64,000 nucleotides of DNA from Comamonas halotolerans (GTDB lineage Bacteria > Pseudomonadota > Gammaproteobacteria > Burkholderiales > Burkholderiaceae_C), in NCBI RefSeq assembly GCF_030162935.1, contig NZ_JASAUZ010000034.1, forward strand, positions 186,001-250,000. The letters run 5' to 3'. Below, in pieces: positions 57,297 through 64,000 of the stretch (positions are counted from its first letter, which is position 1; every line of letters begins with the position of its first letter). A program made the translations under genes and the position numbers. The notes beneath the pieces were generated by a model. The model made no database searches. It had not been told where the DNA came from and was given only the letters and a program-made list of their open reading frames with translations.

Positions 57297-57836
57297 ATGT
57301 GCAAATTGCTAGTCAATGATTATAACTCAAAGAAAAGGTGTCGTTATGCGCTGTTCGCAATCTTTGGATTTATAGGTGTTGGTCTAGCAGCGTGTATGGT
57401 TAATAACGGCGAGAGTGACATCCAAGACATTGCTAAGAGTCAATCCGAGAATAAAAATATCGTATATTTTAGCATCAATCTCTATAGCTACCTGGAACGT
57501 CCAATATTTGATGTCACTCTTAATGGCCGCCATATTGGTGTAGCAGGTGGGCAGCCGCACAGAGGCAGAGGCGGAATTATCACAGGTGTGCCCGTGCCAC
57601 TGGGTGAACAAAAAATCACATGGAGATTGGATGGCCCTAAAGGAATGCCAGGAAATGGTGAAACAGTGCATGCCATTAATACACCATTTTTAGAGTTACC
57701 AGATTCAAAGCTTACCTACCTTGGTGTGCATATTTATCCGGATAATTCAGTGGAGCTAGTACCCGAGGAGTTCTGGCCTGAGAAAACTGAGCGTGGCATG
57801 GAAATTAACAGGCAATGGGAGCAAGATAATGAGTAG
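57297..57836 (+). CDS. Lipoprotein paralogue 4, probable immunity protein
   Basis: 179 residues, ATG 57297. N-terminal TM-like leader (RYALFAIFGFIGVGLAAC) with lipobox LAAC. Most diverged copy: YFSINLYSYLERPIFDVTL, GIITGVPVPLGEQKITWRL, YLGVHIYPDNSVELV, FWPEKTERG. Its stop overlaps the effector start by eight bases, which ties it to that gene. AT-rich upstream. Confidence 0.8.
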   Translation: MCKLLVNDYNSKKRCRYALFAIFGFIGVGLAACMVNNGESDIQDIAKSQSENKNIVYFSINLYSYLERPIFDVTLNGRHIGVAGGQPHRGRGGIITGVPVPLGEQKITWRLDGPKGMPGNGETVHAINTPFLELPDSKLTYLGVHIYPDNSVELVPEEFWPEKTERGMEINRQWEQDNE

Positions 57837-59877
57837 CTGTTCAATGCAGCAAGCGGCTGCAAGCACACGAGATATCAAAGATACACCGCCATCTTCAGCA
57901 CAGGAATGCAGCGATGTTATTCATATTTCTGTATTCTTTGATGGAACAGGTAACAATAAAGATATTGATGACGATCTTGAAAAACTGAGTAATCCAGCCC
58001 GTATATGGCAATCAGCAGACATGCTTTCTGCAAAAAAAGCACCTTATTATGCAATTTATATTTCTGGGGTTGGGACTCCATTTAATGGAGAACCACTTTT
58101 CGCAGGTGATCAGCATCTTATAGATATTGAAGATAAAGATGCCGTCGGTGGTGCATTTGGCGCTGGAGGGGGGCGTCGGATTAATCATGGTCAGCAGCAA
58201 GTCAACGATGCACTGCGTAGTGCACTGCTGAGCCGTGCAGAGCAATTGGGGGGGCAGGTGCAGCGCCATGCCAATGCAGCCAAAAAGCAAAGCTTTGAGG
58301 ATGTGAATCTACACCTAAAAAAACACCGTTTGATCAAGCAGATTAATGTTTCTATTTTTGGCTTTTCGCGCGGTGCAGCTTTGGCGCGTGCTTTTAGCAA
58401 CCAATGGCTTTGGAAGTGTGAAGATAACCGGGGGAAACTGTTTTATGAAGGCCACCCGATTCGCTTTGTATTTCTGGGCCTGTTTGATACGGTTGCCTCT
58501 TTTGGCCTGCCCGCCGCAAACTTGGCCAATGACTGGAAATATGGCGGTTTCAAAGGCCGTGATCTGGTGGTGGATGACCGCATTGAGCGCTGCGTGCACT
58601 ATGTGGCCGCGCATGAGTTGCGCTTTTCATTTCCGGTAGATTTGATTCGCAAAGATGGCAAGCTCAACAGCAAATGGCTGGAGAAAACCTACCCCGGAGC
58701 GCACTCAGACGTTGGTGGCGGCTATGAGCCATTGAATCAGGATATTAGCAACAACTATGCGCGCATTCCCATGCGCGACATGATGAACGAAGCTCTCAAA
58801 AAAGGAGTCAGGCTTGTTCGGTACGAAGACATCAAATCCAGAAGTGAAAAAACTTTCCAAGAGCTCTTTGAATGCAAGCCAGCCACAGAAGCTGCGTATC
58901 AGGCTTATGTAGCTGCCTGCAACCCGAGAGGCAGCATTGAAGATTGCGTTCAAGCGCATATGGCCACGCTTTACAGCGCGTTTGGCACGCTCAAACGCCA
59001 GGGCGGTGAAAGCGTTACCCAGCGCGAGCACCGCGAAGGCAAATCCTGGGCTGGCGGGCGTGGCGATATGAGTTCCGAGATAGAAAAATATGAACGGGCA
59101 AAGCAGAATTTTGAAAACCCCAATCTCATTCAGGCGGTCAACCCCGGTTACATGATTACCCAGGGTGCTTACACCATGTGGATCAAGCCGCAAGACTGGC
59201 AACTGAAAGCCTGGTACAGCACTGCGCCGCGTGGTGTGATGGATTTCATCCACACCTATGTGCATGACTCCAAAGTAGGTTTTATGAGCAATGCAGAGCC
59301 GTTCAGTTATTTCAGCCAACGCGGTATCAGTGAATCGAATCGCAGTGTTTATGGCTGGATTGAGCACAATGTCAACCGGCCCGTAGATCAGGCGGTAGAG
59401 ACTGCTACCGATTACGCCTCAGAAAAAGTTGAGCAGGCCAAAAAGGTGGCGAGTGAGACCGCAGACAAGGTGCAATCTGCCGCCAAGGAAACGGCTGAGA
59501 AGGTGTCTCAGACCGTGGATGACGCTGTCGAATACGCATCAGAGAAAGCTGAGCAGGCCAAAAAAGTAGCGAGTGAAGCCGCTGACAAGGTGCAATCTGC
59601 TGCCAAGCAGGCTGCAGACAAAGTTTCCCAGACCGTTGATGAGGCCGCAGATTACGCATCCAAAAAAGCGGCGCAGGCCCAAAGGGCAGTGACTCAGGCA
59701 GCAGAAAAAGCGCAAGCCACGGCCAAGCAGGCAGCGGAAACAGTGCAATCGACCGCCAAGCAAGCAGCTGAGAAAGCGCGTCAGACGGCAGCATCAGCCT
59801 CCAAGGCTGTGGGCGAAGCAACGCAAAATGCGATGAATCAGCTTGAAGAAGCGTGGAATAACTTGAGTTGGTGGTAA
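57829..59877 (+). CDS. tle1: Tle1-like type VI phospholipase effector with long amphipathic tail
   Basis: 682 residues, start ATG 57829 overlapping the paralogue 4 stop. Residues ~20-515 are a DUF2235/Tle1 alpha/beta-hydrolase: HISVFFDGTGNN near the start, nucleophile Ser180 in FGFSRGAALARAF (GxSxG), Asp220 in GLFDTVASFG and His292 in PGAHSDVGGGY. Tle1 enzymes cut phospholipids in the rival's periplasm. From about 519 to 675 comes a repetitive Ala/Lys/Glu tail (DYASEKVEQAKKVASE, ADKVQSAAK, DKVSQTVD) with 11-residue periodicity, like LEA or apolipoprotein helices. This tail is not part of the usual Tle1 plan as I know it. Confidence 0.88.
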   Translation: MSSCSMQQAAASTRDIKDTPPSSAQECSDVIHISVFFDGTGNNKDIDDDLEKLSNPARIWQSADMLSAKKAPYYAIYISGVGTPFNGEPLFAGDQHLIDIEDKDAVGGAFGAGGGRRINHGQQQVNDALRSALLSRAEQLGGQVQRHANAAKKQSFEDVNLHLKKHRLIKQINVSIFGFSRGAALARAFSNQWLWKCEDNRGKLFYEGHPIRFVFLGLFDTVASFGLPAANLANDWKYGGFKGRDLVVDDRIERCVHYVAAHELRFSFPVDLIRKDGKLNSKWLEKTYPGAHSDVGGGYEPLNQDISNNYARIPMRDMMNEALKKGVRLVRYEDIKSRSEKTFQELFECKPATEAAYQAYVAACNPRGSIEDCVQAHMATLYSAFGTLKRQGGESVTQREHREGKSWAGGRGDMSSEIEKYERAKQNFENPNLIQAVNPGYMITQGAYTMWIKPQDWQLKAWYSTAPRGVMDFIHTYVHDSKVGFMSNAEPFSYFSQRGISESNRSVYGWIEHNVNRPVDQAVETATDYASEKVEQAKKVASETADKVQSAAKETAEKVSQTVDDAVEYASEKAEQAKKVASEAADKVQSAAKQAADKVSQTVDEAADYASKKAAQAQRAVTQAAEKAQATAKQAAETVQSTAKQAAEKARQTAASASKAVGEATQNAMNQLEEAWNNLSWW

Positions 59878-60086
59878 GCGGCGTGTGTAGTGGTGCAACC
59901 ATGATTGGCTAGCACCTCCCAGATACATGGTTGCCAAGCCTTATCGTGACCGCAAATTTGCAATTTACGGGGTTTCGGTGCCGGCTTCTTTTTCTGTTTC
60001 TCGCAGGGTTGCTCATCACCGTCGAGGTGCTTTCTCTTGAATTCAATGGGCTGAATTCATTCTGCCCATTGATTTGCGCAACTTCT

Positions 60087-60737
60087 TCACTTGGGAGCAG
60101 GCGCATCCGGCTGCCGCCATGGTGATGCCTTGGCAAAAGCCTCCAGCGTTGCGCAGTGGGCATCTATGGCTTCAATGCGCGGCCAGCGTGATAGCTCTAC
60201 CTTGAAGCGGCGGGCGCTTTCCACCTGGGGAATCAGATAGACATCAGCGACTGTTGGGGCGTTGCCCCAGCTGAAGGCGCCGCGATGGGGCTGTTGCGCC
60301 AGCAAGGCCTCGTAGGCATCAAAGCCAGCGGTGATCCAGTGACCACACCATGCATTGACAGCCGCCTCATCGGCACCGAATTGCTGGCGCAGATACTGCA
60401 GGATGCGCCGGTTGTTGACGGGGTGGATGTCGCAAGCCACCAGCGCCGCCAGCGCACGCACCTGGGCGCGGGCATGGGGATCAGAGGGCAGCAGGGGCGG
60501 GGCTGGATAGCGCTCTTCCAGCCATTCGATGATGGCTGGTGACTGGGTCAGCACTTCGCCGCTGTCCAGGACCAGGGCAGGCACCAGACCCTGTGGATTG
60601 ATGGCGGTGAACTCTGCTTGCAGGTGGTCTTCGGCCAGCAGGTCCACAGGAATGTATCCGGCTGCCACCCCTTTGAGGTTGAGCGCAATGCGAAGGCGGT
60701 GCGAGGTGCCACTGCGAAAGTAGTTGTAATGCTTCAT
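60087..60737 (-). CDS. maiA: Maleylacetoacetate isomerase
   Basis: 216 residues, zeta-class GST. YFRSGTSHRLRIALNLKG (glutathione-activating Ser), NPQGLVPALV, LTQSPAIIEWLEERYP and the C-terminal NAPTVADVYLIPQV. Isomerises maleylacetoacetate to fumarylacetoacetate in tyrosine breakdown. A maleylpyruvate isomerase role is possible, but the neighbouring full-length fumarylacetoacetase favours this. ATG 60737; 16 bases after fahA on the same strand. Confidence 0.9.
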   Translation of the reverse strand: MKHYNYFRSGTSHRLRIALNLKGVAAGYIPVDLLAEDHLQAEFTAINPQGLVPALVLDSGEVLTQSPAIIEWLEERYPAPPLLPSDPHARAQVRALAALVACDIHPVNNRRILQYLRQQFGADEAAVNAWCGHWITAGFDAYEALLAQQPHRGAFSWGNAPTVADVYLIPQVESARRFKVELSRWPRIEAIDAHCATLEAFAKASPWRQPDAPAPK

Positions 60738-60753
60738 TCACTGCCTCTCGCGC

Positions 60754-62082
60754 TCAAACGGGCTGCTTGGCGGGCAGCACAGTGCCCCGGCATTCACCAA
60801 AACCGATGCGTGCAAAGCCTTGTTTTTCACACCAGCCGCGCAGCACGATGGCATCACCGTCTTCAAGGAAGGTGCGCTTTTCGCCATTGGGTAACTGGAT
60901 GGGGTGCTTGCCGCCACTGGTCAGTTCAATCAAGGCACCAGCCTGATCAAGGGTGGGGCCGGACAGGGTGCCGCTGCCCAGCAGGTCACCAGGCTGGAGG
61001 TTGCAGCCATTGACCGTGTGGTGCGTGACCATTTGCGCCATGGTCCAGTAGGCATGGCGGTAGCTGGTCAGGCACAGGCGTGTTTCAGACTTCGGGTTCT
61101 GCTCGCGCATCTGCCGGGTTTGCAAGCCTACCTCCAGCTGGATGTCCAGGGCGCCCTGGTTGCGGTTGGCCTCGCTGTCCAGATAGGGCAGGGGCTGTGG
61201 ATTTTCTGCAGGGCGCTGCAGGGCGGCGCGGTAGGGCGCCAATGCTTCCAGGGTAACCACCCAGGGAGAAATGGTGGACGCAAAGTTCTTGGCCAGGAAT
61301 GGACCCAGAGGCTGATATTCCCAGGCCTGGATGTCGCGGGCTGACCAGTCGTTGAGCAGGCAGATGCCGAAGACATGATCTTCGGCCTGGTCAATAGAGA
61401 CAGGACTGCCCAGCTCATTGCCCTGACCGATGAAGACGCCCAGCTCCAGCTCGATGTCCAGCCGCTTGCTGGGGGCCAGCACGGGGGCATCTGCATCAGG
61501 CGCCTTGATCTGTCCGCAGGGGCGCGCAAACGCCTGCCCTGAGACCGCAATGCTGGAAGCGCGGCCATGGTAGCCAATCGGCACCCAATGGTAGTTGGGC
61601 ATCAATGGATTGTCAGGGCGAAAGAGGCGGCCGATGTTGGTGGCGTGGTAGATCGAGGTGTAGAAGTCGGTGTAGTCACCGATCTGCGCTGGCAGGCCGT
61701 ATTCAACATCGGACTGCGCCACCAGGCAAGCCTGCAAGGCGGACTGCTCAGCCGCCCCCTCGCGCAAGGCACGCGACAGGGCCAGGCGCAGGGCGCTCCA
61801 GTGGGTTTTGCCCAGCGCCATGAGGGCGTTGAGCGTGGGCTGGCAGGCCGCTTGCAGGGCCTGTGTGGCATCTCCTGCAAAGACGCCAGTGCGGGCTGCT
61901 GCTGTCAGGTCCAGCACCTGGCTGCCAATGGCAACGCCCACGCGCATGGTCTCGTTGCTACCCTTGCGCCTGAAGCTGGCAAAGGGCAGGTTTTGTATGG
62001 GGAAGTCGCAACCGGCCTGGTTGGCGCAGGCTACCCAGCTACGCAGTTCGGGGTCATGGGTTTCGTTCAGGAGTGTGGTCAT
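60754..62082 (-). CDS. fahA: Fumarylacetoacetase
   Basis: 442 residues, the full two-domain enzyme: an N-terminal SH3-like part (FPIQNLPFASFRRKG) and a C-terminal FAH metal domain (YTDFYTSIYHATNIG, DIELELGVFIGQGNELG, FGICLLNDWSARDIQAWEYQPLGPFLAKNF). Metal-dependent cleavage to fumarate and acetoacetate. ATG 62082 begins MTTLLNETHDP. The frame extends to 62115. Second of a three-gene operon. Confidence 0.94.
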   Translation of the reverse strand: MTTLLNETHDPELRSWVACANQAGCDFPIQNLPFASFRRKGSNETMRVGVAIGSQVLDLTAAARTGVFAGDATQALQAACQPTLNALMALGKTHWSALRLALSRALREGAAEQSALQACLVAQSDVEYGLPAQIGDYTDFYTSIYHATNIGRLFRPDNPLMPNYHWVPIGYHGRASSIAVSGQAFARPCGQIKAPDADAPVLAPSKRLDIELELGVFIGQGNELGSPVSIDQAEDHVFGICLLNDWSARDIQAWEYQPLGPFLAKNFASTISPWVVTLEALAPYRAALQRPAENPQPLPYLDSEANRNQGALDIQLEVGLQTRQMREQNPKSETRLCLTSYRHAYWTMAQMVTHHTVNGCNLQPGDLLGSGTLSGPTLDQAGALIELTSGGKHPIQLPNGEKRTFLEDGDAIVLRGWCEKQGFARIGFGECRGTVLPAKQPV

Positions 62083-62175
62083 CGTTGGCACTTCAAACAC
62101 GGGGCATAAAAACACAAGCCGCAGTGGCCGTGACGGCGCGCACTGCGGGTCAAATCAATAAATGCTGGGGCAGTC

Positions 62176-62715
62176 TTACTGCTTGCCCAGGCTGCCGTCA
62201 TGCATCCAGGCAGCGTGCCGAGGTGCACGCTTGGTCTGGCTCCACTCCTCGAGCATGGCCCATTTCACTTCATCGAGCTTTTGGTACATCTCTGGAGTGC
62301 CCACTTCGGCGGCTAGCTCAATACGGTGGCCATTGGGATCAAAGAAGTAAATGGAGTGAAACAGGGTGTGATTCACCGGGCCGATGACGGAAATACCTGC
62401 CGCCTGCAGACGTTCCTTGGTGGCAACCAGCACGTCCATCGATTCCACACGCAAAGCCAGGTGCTGCACCCAGGCCGGGGTATTGGTGTCGCGGCCCATT
62501 TGGGGCTGTGTGGGCAGCTCAAAGAATGCGAGGATGTTCTCGTTGCCTGCATCCAGGAAGATGTGCATATAGGGATCAGGCGCTTTGGTGGAAGGCACTT
62601 CGTTTTCGGCAATGGCCAGCACGAACTTCATGTCCAGGTGCTGGGTGTACCACTCGACGGTCTCTTTGGCGTCTTTGCAGCGGTAGGCGACATGGTGGAT
62701 TTTTTGAATCAGCAT
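62176..62715 (-). CDS. VOC family (glyoxalase/dioxygenase-like) protein
   Basis: 179 residues. Two-part VOC fold: IHHVAYRCKDAKETVEWYTQHLDMKF with metal His, WVQHLALRVESMD, and YFFDPNGHRIELA with metal Glu. The C-terminal ~40 residues are an extra helical tail. Co-directional with fahA and maiA (93-base gap). It may be a dioxygenase or lyase of the same aromatic pathway, but short length argues against HPPD or homogentisate dioxygenase. Confidence 0.82.
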   Translation of the reverse strand: MLIQKIHHVAYRCKDAKETVEWYTQHLDMKFVLAIAENEVPSTKAPDPYMHIFLDAGNENILAFFELPTQPQMGRDTNTPAWVQHLALRVESMDVLVATKERLQAAGISVIGPVNHTLFHSIYFFDPNGHRIELAAEVGTPEMYQKLDEVKWAMLEEWSQTKRAPRHAAWMHDGSLGKQ

Positions 62716-62733
62716 ATGGCTCGCCTTCTCTTC

Positions 62734-63825
62734 CTAGAAAGTGTGTGTGAGCCCGACAGAAATGGCTCGAGCATTCTGGTTGGGTGCAGTTTCGTTTGCT
62801 GAGAGGGTGCCTAATGGAACCATGGAAGCGCCGTCGCGATTGCGGCTATACACACCCATCAGATAGACACTGCTTCGTTTGCTCAGGTGGTAGCGCCCGA
62901 TTGCGGCCAGTTTTTGGCTCTTGCCGATAGAAGCTCCGCTGGCGTTTTCTGTTTGAGACGCGGACAGGGACACCCGATATTCCATGGCATTGCGGCGCAT
63001 GGTGCCGCCCACCAGCCAGCCGTCTTGCCTAGTACCAATGCCTTCGCTGCTGCGGGTATACATGCCCATGAGGACAATCTCCCCCATCTTGTAGCGGCCA
63101 CCCAGCACATATTCCTTGATGTCGTCCTTGGAAGCGTTTTTCATCCGGCCTGCTGCCAGACCGATCTCGGCATTACCTACTCGGTAGGCCAGACGTCCGG
63201 CCAGATAGTCGCCATCTGAAGCGTTGGATGTGCCTGATGCGTTCTCACCCATGGCATACATGAACTGGCCGGTGAGCGCTCCCTGCGCAGGCAGCCAGTA
63301 TTCCACCGCATTGGAATGTCGCAGTCCTGCAGGGCTGTAGCCATAAGTGGCCAGTGAAGACTGGGCTGCCTGGGATGCGCCCACACCGCCTCCCATAAAG
63401 GGATCGTAGGCAATGTATTGCCGATAGGTCGGGTTGAAGTTGCGGCCCAGACGCAGTTCACCCCAGGCTCCCTCCAGCCCCACCCATGACTGGCGATTGA
63501 ATGTGAGAGGACCTGCGGAGATGGCACCGGATGCCTGGTTGTTGGTATTGCTGGCAGAGCCAGTGCCGGTATCGTGAGCCAGACCCGCTTCCAGCGCGAA
63601 GTTGGCCTTCAGGCCCGAGCCCAGGTCCTCTGTCCCTCGAAACCCCAGGCGAGGGGCCGAGAGATCGCCCGAGCGCAGCGCCGACTTGCTTTGAACAGCC
63701 TTGGCATAAGAGACACTGGCATCCAGAATGCCGTAAATAGCGACGTTGGATTGCGCATGCGCGCTAATCATCGTGCCCAGCAGGGCGGACACGGCCAGGG
63801 CCGTGCTCTTCACAGGAAATTTCAC
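62734..63825 (-). CDS. Outer-membrane porin, Gram-negative (Omp32-like)
   Basis: 363 residues. GTG start 63825 with AAGGAGACAATCTC upstream. Signal peptide MKFPVKSTALAVSALLGTM, cleaved after AHA-Q. Sixteen-strand porin features: SNVAIYGILDASVSY, GFRGTEDLGSGLKANFALE, RQSWVGLEGAWGELRLGRNF, PEFxG-type constriction loop segment and terminal Phe in VGLTHTF. Trimeric, probably anion-selective. Upstream of the VOC gene by 18 bases, so possibly the first gene of that operon. Confidence 0.93.
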   Translation of the reverse strand: MKFPVKSTALAVSALLGTMISAHAQSNVAIYGILDASVSYAKAVQSKSALRSGDLSAPRLGFRGTEDLGSGLKANFALEAGLAHDTGTGSASNTNNQASGAISAGPLTFNRQSWVGLEGAWGELRLGRNFNPTYRQYIAYDPFMGGGVGASQAAQSSLATYGYSPAGLRHSNAVEYWLPAQGALTGQFMYAMGENASGTSNASDGDYLAGRLAYRVGNAEIGLAAGRMKNASKDDIKEYVLGGRYKMGEIVLMGMYTRSSEGIGTRQDGWLVGGTMRRNAMEYRVSLSASQTENASGASIGKSQKLAAIGRYHLSKRSSVYLMGVYSRNRDGASMVPLGTLSANETAPNQNARAISVGLTHTF

Positions 63826-64000
63826 GAGATTGTCTCCTTGTTATATGCGCAGCCTTTGAAGGCGCGTTGTTGTGTCGCAGGTTCTCATTCCAAAGTCAGC
63901 GCCCAGGAACCTGCGTGGTGGTGGGTGGGCTGTAAATCGCAAGCGCAAGAACTCCTGGCTGAAGACTTGTGCCATTCAAAGCTTGGTACGCCCGCATCGA

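Noticed and set aside
59923-60035. Short frame starting MVAKPYRDRKFAIYG after the effector gene
   Set aside because: Stops after ~38 codons, no Shine-Dalgarno; could be a remnant but nothing supports a name.

Overview
The window is one continuous piece of chromosome from a Gram-negative betaproteobacterium. Comamonadaceae, and probably Comamonas, fits best. The support is a 1336-residue single-chain PurL, a Bug-type tripartite tricarboxylate receptor in a CaiB/acyl-CoA dehydrogenase operon, an Omp32-like porin, OmpW, a MocR regulator beside a LysE exporter, and fairly high GC with GTG and TTG starts. The genus is an inference from gene content and not from an alignment. I saw no rRNA, tRNA, CRISPR array or intact insertion sequence.

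Layout. 1-5000: methionine aminopeptidase (cut by the left edge) and divergent purL. 5.1-9.3 kb: a very large hybrid sensor kinase (CACHE, PAS, HisKA/HATPase, two receivers, Hpt). 9.3-21.3 kb: a doubtful small lipoprotein with an in-frame TGA, YedI-like membrane protein, OmpW, O-acetylhomoserine sulfhydrylase, an RNase D-like exonuclease, a coupled three-gene operon of unknown function (TPR protein, PcfJ-like protein, DUF1266 protein), and the 23S rRNA hydroxylase RlhA. 21.3-25.7 kb: an SDR divergent from an SDR - Baeyer-Villiger monooxygenase - esterase operon, a logical route from an alcohol via ketone to ester and acid. 25.7-29 kb: a TadA fused to an alpha/beta-hydrolase domain that lacks its nucleophile, an LD-carboxypeptidase with a His/Cys-rich leader, and a protein of three tandem HTH-like repeats.

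29-35.4 kb: a LysR regulator divergent from a Bug receptor - CaiB CoA-transferase - two acyl-CoA dehydrogenases - enoyl-CoA hydratase operon for uptake and beta-oxidation-like breakdown of an unidentified acid. 35.4-41.5 kb: a remnant of a PQQ dehydrogenase, an RRM protein, a hydrolase, a membrane protein, and an HD hydrolase with MocR divergent from LysE. 41.6-45.1 kb: a TetR-controlled EmrAB-type efflux operon with a perfect operator palindrome. 45.4-50.9 kb: two unrecognised proteins, a hydrolase, Tas-like aldo/keto reductase, YbaK and PlsY.

51.5-59.9 kb is the most striking part: an orphan type VI secretion cargo module with VgrG, a DUF4123 adaptor, four tandem paralogous lipoproteins (probable immunity proteins) and a Tle1-like phospholipase effector carrying a long repetitive amphipathic tail. 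It is flanked on the left by AT-rich DNA. No T6SS core genes are present. 60-64 kb: maleylacetoacetate isomerase, fumarylacetoacetase and a VOC protein (end of the homogentisate/tyrosine pathway), then a porin.
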